DNA of 64,000 bases, taken from contig CP136062.1 of NCBI GenBank assembly GCA_032622095.1, positions 51,477,349-51,541,348 on the forward strand. Reading direction: 5' to 3'. Positions 1-9,852 of the stretch are shown here, piece after piece. Both the position numbers and the translations under genes were made by a program. Origin of the DNA: Siphonodentalium dalli (taxonomy: Eukaryota; Mollusca; Scaphopoda; Gadilida; Siphonodentaliidae). The stretch's first letter is position 1, and the number at the start of each line of letters is the position of its first letter. The notes under the pieces are model-generated. The model was not told the DNA's origin, did no database searches, and saw only the letters and a program-made list of their open reading frames with translations.

Positions 1-683
1 GACACTGCTACTCTGATAGATCAGATTTTAATAAATGATCCAACTATTGATTATGAAACGGGTATTATACTAAGTGAGATATCTGACCACTTCGGTACTT
101 TCCTCTGTTATAAGAGTAACAAAAATAAATCTTGCCCAAAAGCTAAAATAGAATACCGGCGGAACTATAATGATGAAAATATATCATGCTTTAAACAACT
201 ACTAGGAACGGCTAATTATAATAGTGTTGTAGGATGAACGTGTCCACAGGAGTCATATAAATCATTTATGGAAATTTATTTAAATGCCTTTGAAATAGCT
301 TTTCCATTAAAACGATCACGATCAAAATCCACCAAACAGAAACCATGGATTACCAAGGGAATGATGATTTCATCTAAACATAAAGCTAAACTTTTTACCA
401 GAAAGCTTAAGAACCCTTCCGAAAGTAATGTAACAGAATACAAAGAATTTTGTAAACTTTTTAATAAAATAAAACGAGCAAGTAAGACCTTGTACTATAA
501 AAATATGATAAATGAATATAAACATATTAAGTGCAAAAACAAGTTTTGTCCAGATTGTACTAAAAAGATAGAATTAACTCTAACTTTTGGAACTGAACTT
601 CCAATAAGGAAAGAAATTATAACTATAAAACGACCTTCTCTCATTAGTAAAATGAATTTTTTAAAAATGAGAAGATGTGCCTG
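1..683 (+). pseudogene. Non-LTR retrotransposon ORF2 relic (endonuclease end and linker)
   Basis: Frame 1 reads from the window edge. It starts with the end of an endonuclease/exonuclease/phosphatase-type domain, including the characteristic ISDHF motif at about 88-102. A linker follows with KPWITKG (about 343-363) and RASKTLYYKNMINEYK (about 478-525), typical of the segment between endonuclease and reverse transcriptase in Jockey/CR1-like LINEs. An in-frame TGA at 235-237 breaks the frame. Reading resumes in the same frame through 268 to the stop near 684. No reverse transcriptase motif follows, so the copy is internally deleted as well as broken. Family assignment is by motif recognition; the exact clade is not certain. 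Confidence 0.72.
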
Positions 684-1222
684 ATGAATATATACATGTA
701 TATGTAAATGCATGTATGTATTGTTTATATATATGTAAATGCATGTATGTATGCGCTTATGTGTATATATGCATGTAGATATTTGTTTTTTTCAATCTTC
801 TGTGTTGTTGAGTGCCTATATTCAGTGCAAATATTAACTATTTGGTGCAAACTGATTAGAACATTGTCTAGTTTGAGCAGTTTTATTTATTTTTGAACTT
901 TATAGCTAAAGATTAAAAAAATTTAATCAAATTATAAACAACGCAGACACACACAAAGCCTCATGTCATTATTATTTCATTATATTATATGGTTTGAACC
1001 CCACCCAGTATGTAAATTTTGCATAAATGCCAATTTTGTATAAATTTGTATATCTTCCATATTTTTGTCCATATTTTCGGTTTCCAAATGGTGGCGGCAG
1101 GAAGACGACCATATGGTCATGCCACCACCATATGTCATATTATTGTTTATTATTTAATTATATATGTGTAACACATTTTATGATGATATGCCATAATAAA
1201 ATATTTACTTACTTACTTACTT
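684..1222 (+). mobile_element. Probable 3' part of the same LINE copy with an ACTT-repeat tail
   Basis: Non-coding sequence following the relic ORF. It opens with TGTATGTATATA-rich runs (700-780) and ends near 1195-1222 with AATAAAATATTT followed by several ACTT repeats. A short tandem tail is common at the 3' end of Jockey/I-type LINEs, so this is read as the 3' UTR and terminus of the element at 1-683. The lack of a reverse transcriptase region between them means a large internal deletion. Confidence 0.45.
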
Positions 1223-1364
1223 CACACTGGAACACATTCTAGTAGCCAATATATACATTGGAAGTTGTGTCTGAAACTTTATTGGAACAAACTTGTGAAC
1301 TGATATACATGTACACCAGCTTCAAGGAGAATGACATGCCTAAGTATGTGATATTAAAAACTCT
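1223..1364. other. Unassigned intergenic or intronic sequence
   Basis: Short spacer between the LINE tail and the first TTAA MITE. No coding or repeat signal was recognised. It may be intronic if the KCNIP gene extends further upstream. Confidence 0.3.
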
Positions 1365-1605
1365 TTAACCCTTTGAGTGACAGGGGCCGATCTCATCGGC
1401 CCTAAACCTACAAAATAAGTCTGTTAAAGAATATAAGAATAAATTATTAAAATTGTTAAAAAAAAAAAAATAATAATAATAATTAGGCCAATGCATTCTC
1501 TTATATATGCGAGGCGACCTATGGTCGACTCGCATATATAAGAGAATGCATTGGCACAGGGTATATGGGTTGATACAAAAATCGACCTGGCACTCAAACG
1601 GTTAA
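1365..1605. mobile_element. TTAA MITE, GAGTGCC family (complete)
   Basis: Bounded by TTAA at both ends. Termini are inverted: TTAACCCTTTGAGTG on the left and the complement of CACTCAAACGGTTAA on the right. The centre is a near-perfect palindrome (about 1488-1556) with arms CCAATGCATTCTCTTATATA. TTAA target duplication with CCC-starting ends is typical of piggyBac-type elements. Non-autonomous, no coding capacity. Confidence 0.8.
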
Positions 1606-2400
1606 TACGTGTTAAAGGGGTAATACCATAACAGAATGCAATACTACTTACATCATACTGGGTACCGGGGTTTTGAAAGTGTAAATGAAGCTCGGTTTAC
1701 ATTTAAAATCCATGACAGGTACTGAACTTGATATGACAGGCACCAATCAGTTGATGCCTGCCATAGTGACAGGTATTTTCTGGGGAATTTAAAGAAATTA
1801 TTTGCAGGCTTGATTCCATTCAATAATGCCATTCTATAAATTTTGATATGCAACAACATTCATAGCAAACAGGAAATAGTGCCAGATGACCGTTGACTTC
1901 CGGTTTGTCGTCTGTTTACATTCCGTACTCTATGTCTCAAAATACTTATATATGGCTTCTAATATTTTTCCAACAATCTCAAATAAATGAAGAGTTTGAA
2001 AAGTTATTTCATTAAATATACGCCACTAAATACGTCATAGAGTCTTTATTTATCTGGAACTATTTCTTTGCGTGGGCAAACAATGAATAGTTACGTGAAA
2101 CATATAGAAGCCGATGTTATTTTCTATTTCACATATAGAAGCCGATGTTATTTTCATGTCACATATATATAGAGTTTTTGGATCATGTAATAAATTGTCT
2201 ACAACTTTTCCCCAGTTTATTGCAGAATTTACAAAACTCCTCCAGTAAATTAGGTCTGGACCTCGACAAAGGCTCGGTCTGGGAATATATAAGAGAATGC
2301 ACTGGCATTAATGCTACAGCAGCACAGCTCCAGTCATCAAAGGGTTAAGGCCTTTTGCTCGATCCAAACTGTCGATTTACTTTGGTTGTCCTCATTTCAG
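1606..2400 (+). other. KCNIP intron segment upstream of the first visible exon
   Basis: Sequence before exon 2401-2471, ending in a good acceptor (TTGTCCTCATTTCAG). At about 2098-2165 a 31-bp unit (ACATATAGAAGCCGATGTTA at its start) is tandemly duplicated. The expected preceding KChIP exon, coding a segment like NEETFKQIYAQFFP, was not found here or further left, so upstream exons lie outside the window. Confidence 0.6.
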
Positions 2401-2471
2401 ATTCCAGTATGTACGCCCACTATGTATTCAACACATTCGACCATGACCGGAGCGGATCAATCAGCTTTGAG
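2401..2471 (+). CDS. KCNIP: Kv channel-interacting protein, exon with EF-hand 2 (partial gene)
   Basis: A 71-bp internal exon between acceptor TTTCAG and donor GTGAGT. It opens with two bases of a split codon, then reads SSMYAHYVFNTFDHDRSGS-ISFE. This is the second EF-hand of a neuronal calcium sensor protein. The loop starts DHDRSGS and continues into the next exon (E-D), with Asp rather than Glu at position 12, as in KChIPs. The exon ends in phase 0 after GAG. In vertebrates KChIPs bind the Kv4 channel N-terminus and set its gating and surface expression in a Ca2+-dependent way; some also act as DREAM transcription repressors. Membership is clear; the single invertebrate orthologue is inferred. 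The 71-bp length matches, from memory, the corresponding vertebrate exon. Confidence 0.93.
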
Positions 2472-2631
2472 GTGAGTGAATTAGGGGCGAGTCTCCAGAG
2501 AGTGTAAATGAAAGTTCAGATGACCACGATTCAATCGTAAGAGGAGGAAATGCATGAGCCCAACAAAATCCTGGATAGTTTGTTCACACGATTACAATGT
2601 CGTCGCAGATGAGGATATCGTGTGTTGTTTG

Positions 2632-3010
2632 TTAACCCTTTACCCAACAGAAGGGCCCTGTGCCAATGCATTCTCTTATATATGCGAGTCGACCATAGGT
2701 CGCCTCGCATATATAAGAGAATGCATTGGCTTAACACACATTAAAAATTATAAAATTGTTAAAGAATGTAAGAAAAAATGGTAAAAAGTGTTAAAAAAAG
2801 ATTATTTTTAGGCCAATGCATTCTCTTATATATGCGAGGCGACCTATGGTCGACTCGCATATATAAGAGAATGCATTGGCACAGGGCATAACTGTAACCA
2901 TCACAATGTGGTCAAGGAGCCGGTTCCAATGATATCCATATTTGTATGGTTCTATTGAGACAGACCGAATATATTTTAGGCTGTTGAAGCTTTATTTGGC
3001 CGGTTTTTAA
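2632..3010. mobile_element. TTAA MITE, ACCCAAC family, right end damaged
   Basis: Left end TTAACCCTTTACCCAACA with TTAA. It contains two separate palindromes (about 2662-2730 and 2813-2881), each with the CCAATGCATTCTCTTATATA arm, followed by a unique arm. It is the inverse orientation of the copy at 13143-13533. The right end has lost the terminal TGTTGGGTAAAGGG but still ends at a TTAA (3007-3010). Lies in the intron between exons 2401 and 9853. Confidence 0.75.
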
Positions 3011-3302
3011 CCACATGATTGACTACCCTATGATCTTTCCATCTACGATATTTATGTGCACATGACTGTGATTCCGTTGCAAGTGGAAGTAACCAAGTAT
3101 ACATCATGATTTTGAATCTAAAATCAAAGAGTGCTTGGTATTAATTTTTTAATCGTGATCTTGCGATGAGCAAGCACAATCCAACTACCGGTTACTACCC
3201 ATGACGGAATACTTTCCAATTACGATTGAATCATGGTTGTCTGAATGTTCACTAAGGCTCCATTTGAAAGTCTGAAATGGATCAAAATTTGTACTGTACA
3301 CC

Positions 3303-3592
3303 ATAAATGATTAATCACAACATACCAACCCATGCATTACAGTAATGCTCTAAATAATCGACTCCTTAACCACAGCATAATTATGGGTAACTTTTCAGGA
3401 TTTAGTCGGAAATATGGCTTGTTGTCATTCATTGGAAAGCTCTCGTCGAGTGCTTTCCGATGAATAGCAACAAGCCATATTTCCAACTAAATCCTGAAAA
3501 GTTACCCATAATTCTGCTGTGGTTAAGGAGTCGATTATTTAGAGCATTACTGTAATGCATGGGTTGGTATGTTGTGATTGATCATTTATATA
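3303..3592. mobile_element. TA-flanked fold-back MITE inside a larger palindrome
   Basis: The core from about 3340 to 3552 is the CAGTAATGCTCTAAATAATC fold-back family: near-perfect arms meeting at CTCGTCGAG. Here the palindrome continues beyond the element. About 36 bases on each side (AATCACAACATACCAACC on the left, its complement on the right) are also inverted copies, giving a palindrome of roughly 290 bp. Confidence 0.8.
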
Positions 3593-3931
3593 AGTGAAAT
3601 TTGTTCTAATCTAGAATACATAAAATTCTGGACCTCTATATATGTCACTTTAATGTTTATAAATGTTACCATTAACTCACATTATTTTCATCCTTACCTT
3701 TCTTTCTCCCTCATTGTACCCCCCCCCTTTTTTTTTTTAAAAGGGTATACTGTTTAGCATCTGTCCAAGCCTGCGTCGGGGCATATGTCAATTCGTTCAT
3801 CCGATGTCTGTTCAGGTCATAATTTGAACAGTAGCGCTCAGATCTTAATCTCGATCAATCTCAATCTCCAATTATTTTGTTCTGGTTTTCCATTCTAGAG
3901 TTCTTTGTTTATCTGAAAATACTGACTTTTT
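3593..3931. other. Intronic sequence, low complexity and unassigned
   Basis: Contains a C-run followed by a T-run at about 3719-3738 and no open frame of note. The stretch GGGCATATGTC...CCGATGTCTGTTC (about 3780-3815) resembles sequence common around old retroelements in molluscs but cannot be assigned. Confidence 0.3.
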
Positions 3932-4362
3932 TCTGACATTTGCGGAATGAGGTCCCAGAGGGTGAGTTTAGTGATGCTATCTCACACAGAGGGTTAGCGT
4001 CACCAAATTAACTCTCTGTGAACCTCATTCTGCTTAGGCCTCAACTGTATGTGAGACCTATAGGATCAGATTGAAGTTCCCCATTTTATGTTGCTGATGT
4101 TCACCCATTGGTCACCTCGATTATGCAATTTATCTTCTGCAAATTATGGGATATGTAAACTGAAAAGAAGGAAAAAAATAACCGAAAACAATGTTAATTT
4201 GAGACTATATAGATACTTCCCAGAAGATGAGGCCTAAGTAGATGAGGTTCCCAGAGGGTGAATTCGGTGATGCTAGCCCACTCACTGTGTGGAATATGAT
4301 CACTATATTCACCCTCTGGATATCTCATACTGCAAATATCAGACAAACTAAATCCAGGCTTG
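3932..4362. repeat. GAATGAGGTCCCCAGAG family element (four-hairpin repeat), complete
   Basis: About 430 bp. Both ends carry inverted copies of TCTGACATTTGCGGAATGAG-type sequence. Each end is itself a hairpin: GAGGGTGA...TCACCAAATTAACTCTCTG on the left, GAGGGTGAATTCGG...TTCACCCTCTGG on the right. Between them is a unique central segment (GATGTTCACCCATTGGTCACC). Related copies occur at 5084, 11548, 13633, 17414, 18237, 22321, 28150 and 43122. Confidence 0.7.
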
Positions 4363-4387
4363 TTGGTATTATCCGACATGCAGTGCT

Positions 4388-4869
4388 TTAAAGGCCCACT
4401 TAATTTTCGAGTCTCTGATTATTTTTTTTATAGTGCCTTAATTGATATACGGTTTTAATAACAATCTATGCCATAAAATATGATTAAAATACTATAATTC
4501 ATCACCATTTGAAACATCTGTGTCTCAGAAGATGCCCACAGAGAAATAGAAAACTGCTGAAATCATAGAATGAATTCCCCCCTTTGGCACCCAGAATGCA
4601 ACAGAATTCAAAAATTTTCAATGAAAGGGGAAGAATTCTATCTTTAATATATAGAGTTGTTCCCCCTGCATTGAAAATAATACTGATTTTTACTTCAATC
4701 TTGATGACAAAACGCATTGGCAACTCAACAAAAACAACATGTCCACAGTTTATTACACCGGATAAGTTGATAATACAATGTTTGGAGCTTCCTCTTTCAA
4801 ATGGTATATAATATGGCATATATTTTATATAAAGTAATCTGGGGGTTCGAAAATTAAGTGGGCCTTTAA
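4388..4869. mobile_element. TTAA-flanked TIR element, AGGCCCAC family
   Basis: Terminal inverted repeats of about 22 bp, AGGCCCACTTAATTTTCGA on the left and its complement on the right, each directly flanked by TTAA (4388-4391 and 4866-4869). The 482-bp interior shows no transposase, so this is a non-autonomous element. TTAA duplication again suggests piggyBac-type mobilisation, with termini unlike the CCCTTT families. The 128-aa minus-strand frame inside it is not considered a gene. Confidence 0.7.
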
Positions 4870-5083
4870 GTAAAAAAAAGATTCTCATATCTCCTTGACA
4901 ATTATCATGTGGATTGGGTCTGCCTTACTGACACAGTACTATTGACGAAATAATTATAAAGTCTGGAATATAAAAACAAATCACATATTCCCCTGGGTTG
5001 ATAGTTGGCAGTAAAATTCATGGCTAACATAGAGTAATATACTCAGTAAAAAATTAAAATTAACTAAAAAGGTCTCATATTAT

Positions 5084-5529
5084 AAGCTTGATTATAGCGT
5101 GCCTGTCATTTGCAGAATGAGGTCCCCAGAGGGTGAATTTAGTAACGCTATCCCACATAGCGGGGTAGCATCACTAAATTCACCCTCTGGGACCTCATTC
5201 TGCTTAGGCCTCATCTTCTCTGGAAAGTTTGTTTATTATCAAATTTATATAGAAACTTCTTCACATAAATTCTATTTCTCTTTTAGTTTAGTTTCTCTAT
5301 ATCCCCAAATTGGCAGACGACACATTGAAAAACTGAGATTCCCAATGGGTGTACATCACAATATTCACCATTTGGGAACTTCAATCTGAGTCTAAGTCTC
5401 CCATAGCAGAATGAGGTCCCCAGAGGGTGAATTTGGTTGAATGCTAGCCCACTGTGTGTGATAGTGTCACTAAATTCACCCTCTGGGGACCTCATTCTGC
5501 AAATGACAGGCACACTAAACTCAGACTTG
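5084..5529. repeat. GAATGAGGTCCCCAGAG family element, complete
   Basis: Begins AAGCTTGATTATAGCGTGCC and ends GGCACACTAAACTCAGACTT. Both ends carry the TGTCATTTGCAGAATGAGG sequence in inverted orientation, and each end folds on itself. The centre includes TTCTCTATATCCCCAAATTG and a short hairpin around CCCAATGGGTG...CACCATTTGGG. Confidence 0.75.
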
Positions 5530-5810
5530 TCCGCCAGATTGACACTTTGTCGATAGATTTAGTCTGAGACACAGCAATATATTCCCCATTGGTTGACTCA
5601 GGGTATATAGGTTCTGTCTGGCATTGTTTCATCATGTATTACTAGACTGACGACTGATTCGTCTGAAGGATCTACCATTTATAGGAGTGTGACAATCTGG
5701 TTTACAGTAAGTTAATCATGAAAAAGTTTTTAAAAATGACACAATAAAAAAAGATGTCTCAAATTGTTAACAATTCTAATAAATGAATCCGGTCTGACAC
5801 ACTTACAGAC

Positions 5811-5938
5811 ACTCAGCAGAATGAGGTTCCCAGACGGTGAATTTGGTGATGCTAGCCCGCTATGCAGGGTAGCATCACTAAATTCACCCTCTGGGAACCT
5901 CATTCTGCAAATGACAGACACACTATTTCAAGGCTTGA
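5811..5938. repeat. GAATGAGGTCCCCAGAG family, single terminal hairpin
   Basis: Only one end hairpin is present: CAGAATGAGGTTCCCAGACG through AGCATCACTAAATTCACC to TGACAGACACACTATTTCAA. It is either a solo end or a deletion product of the roughly 430-bp element. Confidence 0.65.
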
Positions 5939-6166
5939 ACATTCAACCCCATGATATTTCTGGGAACCACGCAAAAACATTTCCATATCGTGTAGCTGCC
6001 TTGATTCCAGAATATCATATCGTCACTTACATCACAATGCAGAAGTAAAAACTCCATGATATTTCTAGGAACCACACAGATATTTATCTGTATTGTGTAT
6101 TTGTCAAACAAAGGAGAAGAATGATTTCAGTTTTAATCTGAGTCAAGAGTGTGATATCAGCATTTG

Positions 6167-6735
6167 TTAACCCTTTGAGTGCCAGGGGCCGATCTCATCG
6201 GCCCTAAACCTACAAAATAAGTCTGTTAACCTCTTCGCTGCTATGACGTCCGTAACTATTACGGACATAAAAGTGCACGCCGTGTGCTATATGGTCCGTA
6301 GGTACTACGGACCTTCTTCAGCACACCAGCAGTAGGCCATTATACAAAACTGGAACTCGGAGATTAGTGCATCGGAATAACTGTATCTCCACGTTTCAAA
6401 CAGTGTATGATGTTCCACGATAGTGAACGATAATAGCCTTTCAGCTGAGTCAGTTTTATGGTTCTTGAGACATTCCCGCTATATTTTCCCATTGGAAAAT
6501 GGCAATAACGTCAACAGCCCAGCACACGACGGCATAACGTCATTTAGCAGCGAAGAGGTTAAAGAATATAAGAATAAATTATTAAAATTGTAAAAAATAA
6601 AAAAAAAATTGTTAGGCCAATGCATTCTCTTATATATGCGAGGCGACCTATGGTCGACTCGCATATATAAGAGAATGGATTGGCACAGGGTATATGCGTT
6701 GATCCAAAAATCGGACCTGGCACTCAAAGGGTTAA
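6167..6735. mobile_element. TTAA MITE, GAGTGCC family, split by a nested element
   Basis: Outer TTAA sites at 6167-6170 and 6732-6735, with termini CCCTTTGAGTGCCAGG and its complement. The sequence is collinear with the complete copy at 1365-1605. It is interrupted at GTCTG^TTAA by the second TTAA element at 6226-6562. The central palindrome of the outer element is at about 6615-6684. Confidence 0.85.
6226..6562. mobile_element. TTAA MITE, CTCTTCGCTG family, nested insertion
   Basis: Starts TTAACCTCTTCGCTGCTATG and ends with the inverted form AGCAGCGAAGAGGTTAA. It interrupts the GAGTGCC MITE at its internal TTAA: the outer copy reads GTCTG-TTAA on the left and TTAA-AGAATATAAG on the right. 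The uninterrupted site GTCTGTTAAAGAATATAAG is present at about 1421-1440. Internal short hairpins include GTCCGTAACTATTACGGAC and GGTCCGTAGGTACTACGGACC. No transposase is encoded. Confidence 0.88.
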
Positions 6736-7099
6736 TACTTGTAACAATTCAATTTGTGTTCAGTTATGACTGGCTTCGGGTAGGTAAAATCTCATACCAC
6801 GTGAACAGACACGGGGTAACTAATATTCTCTTGAGTAAAATTGACAATTGGTCAGCACTTTTGGCCTAGCATAGAGCAACATGCTCAAAATTAACAAAAA
6901 TGTCTCATATTCCCTTTAATTGACACATGGTCGATATGCTTAGTCTGAGACCCAGCAATTTACTTGAAAATAAATCGTCTCATATCCTGCGGGTTGGCTC
7001 TCCATATACAGGTTTGTCTGGCATTATGACATCATATAATGACTGATTTCATCTCAAGGACTTGACATTAGGAGGGTCAAATACGTCTGTTTCCCCTGA

Positions 7100-7800
7100 T
7101 TTCCCAGGAAATATATTCTCATTATAATCGCTCGGTCCGGCGTTATAGCAAAGTAATTTAATTTAGTCTGATGACCTGTCATTAAATGACACGATGCCTT
7201 CCTCTGATTGTTCATCGGTGCGTTGATGCACAGTGAAAGCTCGGTATTGTGGGAAATCGTATTAATTTGACCTTTGATATCTTTATAAATAATTTAAAAT
7301 TAAATCAATTTCACATAACCAGTTTATATCTGTTTCTGTATTAGCTATACATTTGATGTACTTAGGCTAGTACTGTCCACAGGGATGTCTGGCACAAAGG
7401 TCTTAGGACAAGGACCCGTCTAAATGGAGACAGAAGCCATTTCTTCTCTTAAAATGTGTCACTTGTTTAGTTATTGGTTTTAGCCAGGGAGAGGTGAAAT
7501 TAACTATTGCAACATATTTTAACAACAACAGAATACTCCCTGATGAGTAATTAATTTATTCCCATTATTTCATTTGTACGTGCTCGGCTGAACTTATCAG
7601 CTGAGTGTCCCTACAAATGAAGCAATTGGAATCAAGTAATTACTTTAATACCATGAAATATTCAGTTCCAAAATTCCACATTTTGATCTCCCAAATCAGA
7701 AATTAAAGTCTTATTTATCTGACTTCTAGAAGTATGGGTCCGTATTTGGGGGAGGGGTTGTATACCAAAACTGTCATTGGCTGGAGCTCATTTCGTTAAT
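7100..7800. other. Intronic sequence with no recognised gene
   Basis: AT-rich intron sequence. Nothing coding was recognised. Around 7540-7630 two inverted stretches (TAATTAATTTATTCCCATT and AATTGGAATCAAGTAATTA, with TTCATTTGTACGTG / CTACAAATGAAG) suggest a decayed palindrome. Confidence 0.3.
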
Positions 7801-7808
7801 TTTTTCTC

Positions 7809-8102
7809 TATAACCCTTTCTATACTGAATGGATTCTTCCATTCAATTATAAAAGTATACATGGAAATGGCCTATTATTCATTTGGAGGGATGTTCAGGA
7901 AATATAAGCCGACGGCAGTCAGACAAAAAGATAATACAAATAAAGAAATGTTCAGATAATAAGTTCGACAAACAACCTATGGTTAATCTCCTGACTAGCC
8001 GATCATAAAGTTTGAAGCTATTGTCATTTGTTGAACTTATTATCAGAACATTTCATAAGGAATAACTACTTGTCAATGAGTATTTAGTACAGAACAGGTT
8101 TA
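7809..8102. mobile_element. Decayed TTAA-type MITE, CTTTACTAAATGG family
   Basis: Diverged relative of the element at 26098-26361. It shares AACCCTTTCTATACTGAATG, the motif ATAAAAGTATACATGGAA, CATTTGGAGGGATGTTCA, and the inverted AATAAGTTC-ACAAAC / TTTGTTGAACTTATTAT pair. The terminal TTAA sites have decayed. Confidence 0.55.
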
Positions 8103-8217
8103 TACACCTCACAAACATTTTAATTATTATTTACCATCATTACTGCAAGCTATATAACGTCACTTTAATCAGATTAAAGCATAAAGAAGAATAACTCTTA
8201 ATTCCCAAAATATGCAG

Positions 8218-8310
8218 TTAACCTTTTCATGACGGGAGCTGTGCTGGTGCAGCATTAAAGACCATGTGCCAGTACATTCTCTTATGTATGCGAGTCTCCC
8301 ATAGGGAGCC
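8218..8310. mobile_element. TTAA MITE, CATGACGGGAGC family, left half only
   Basis: Starts TTAACCTTTTCATGACGGGA and runs through GTGCCAGTACATTCTCTTAT to the hairpin tip CTCCCATAGGGAG, where it stops abruptly. The expected right arm is absent and exon-derived minisatellite begins within a few bases. Confidence 0.7.
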
Positions 8311-8318
8311 TTATAAAT

Positions 8319-8524
8319 ATAATGATGGGACTGTCAGTATAATGTATATAATGTTATTTAATTCAGGATTTCATGATGGGACTGTCAGTATAATGTATAT
8401 AATGTTATTTAATTCAGGATTTCTTTAATTCAGGATTTCCTGATGGGACTGTCAGTATAATGTATATAATGTTATTTAATTCAGGATTTCATGATGGGAC
8501 TGTCAGTATAATGTATATAATGTT
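8319..8524 (+). repeat. 51-bp minisatellite derived from the KCNIP splice junction, left part
   Basis: About four units of the same 51-bp repeat as at 9275-9852, one of them with a 22-bp partial internal duplication (around 8413-8440). Each unit contains TTCAG followed by GATTTC-TGATGGGACTG. The array is separated from its right part by the inserted TIR element at 8525-9253. Confidence 0.85.
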
Positions 8525-9253
8525 ATTTATCCCGCAGGGTCGTAACACAACAAAGACAGATCTGTCTGATTGACTACCTTTATTTAATGAATTATTAATC
8601 AAAACGGTAGTCGTAAAATTATTGGTAGGATGTTCACTGTCCAGTTATCCATTTCTTGCTTCGCGTCTTCCTTTTTTGGCCCACAATGCGCCATGGCCAC
8701 AAGCAAACAAGCTGAGTCCGTGGGAACCAGGACCTGAAACGAGACACTAGACCCCCTGGTTAGTGATACCTGCAGCACTGAATGCCGCAGGATCACTAAA
8801 CAAACAAAAAAAAACAAACAAAAAAGGGGGAGGGTGGGGGGTTAATTTCAAACAAAAACATACTTTCCCCAATTTTCGAATTTTGCGAAAAGACCTTGGC
8901 CCTCTCACGACTTGATCACGTGCCTCCGGCGATATAGTTCTACTCTCCCGATTTACTGAGAACGATCAGCGCCCTGGTTATATATTACCCTGATGCTGCT
9001 GAGAGTTTTTGGTAACATTGCGAATAAATTACCAGGCAGTTGTTGACTTATTAAATCTTATTAATGATCATATAGTACTGCATGTTAATCCCACCAATGG
9101 AATTTGTGTATCGATCCGTATGATCCATCAAATCTTTATTTAGCAACTGACCCAATCGGGCATGTGATCTTGTTTTGGTTCTATTCTTAGTTTTGGTAAA
9201 CAACTGCAAACGTGTCTCTAGCTGTCATGTTTTAGCGACCCGACGGGATAAAT
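8525..9253. mobile_element. TIR element of about 730 bp inserted in the minisatellite
   Basis: Begins ATTTATCCCGCAGGGTCG and ends with the near-complement CGACCCGACGGGATAAAT. Inverted similarity continues weakly inward (TAACACAACAAAGACAG against the complement of CTGTCATGTTTTAG). Minisatellite units occur on both sides, which shows insertion into an existing array. No transposase is present. A smaller hairpin (TAGTGATACCTGCAG... GCAGGATCACTA) lies at about 8761-8798. Superfamily unknown. Confidence 0.6.
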
Positions 9254-9274
9254 GCGGTCGCTGTGCGACGCTCG

Positions 9275-9852
9275 TTTTAATTCAGGATTTCATGATGGGA
9301 CTGTCAGTATAATGTATATAATGTTATTTAATTCAGGATTTCATGATGTGACTGTCAGTATAATGTACATGTATATAATGTTATTTTATTCAGGATTTCA
9401 TGATGGGACTGTCAGTATAATGTATATAATGTTATTTAATTCAGGATTTCATGATGTGACTGTCAGTATAATGTATATAATGTTATTTTATTCAGGATTT
9501 CATGATGGGACTGTCAGTATAATGCATATAATGTTATTTAATTGAGGATTTCATGATGTGACTGTCAGTATAATGTATATAATGTTATTTTATTCAGGAT
9601 TTCATAATGGGACTGTCAGTATAATGTATATAATGTTATTTTATTCAGGATTTCATGATGGGACTGTCAGTATAATGTATATAATGTTATTTAATTGAGG
9701 ATTTCATGATGTGACTGTCAGTATAATGTATATAATGTTATTTTATTCAGGATTTCATGATGGGACTGTCAGTATAATGTATATAATGTTATTTTATTCA
9801 GGATTTCATGATGGGACTGTCAGTATAATGTATATGACGTTATTTCATTCAG
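9275..9852 (+). repeat. 51-bp minisatellite derived from the KCNIP splice junction, right part
   Basis: Eleven units running directly into exon 9853-10065. Each unit is 28 bases matching the exon start (GATTTCATGATGGGACTGTC and eight more; 25 of 28 identical to the exon) plus 23 bases of intron, beginning GTATATAATG and ending TTATTCAG. Every unit therefore carries a 3' splice-site-like TTCAG|GATTTC, or TTGAG in two units. Units alternate irregularly between GATGGGAC and GATGTGAC. The 97-aa open frame across them is a by-product of the 51-bp period. Confidence 0.93.

Noticed and set aside
1-2400. Upstream KCNIP exon (EF-hand 1 segment)
   Set aside because: No sequence coding the expected NEETFKQIYAQFFP-like segment with splice sites was found.
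4502-4888. 128-codon minus-strand gene
   Set aside because: It lies within and across the end of a TTAA-flanked non-autonomous element and shows no family resemblance.
9252-9545. 97-aa protein with SGFHDGTVSIMYIML repeats
   Set aside because: A by-product of the 51-bp minisatellite, whose length is a multiple of three. The units match the KCNIP exon in another frame.
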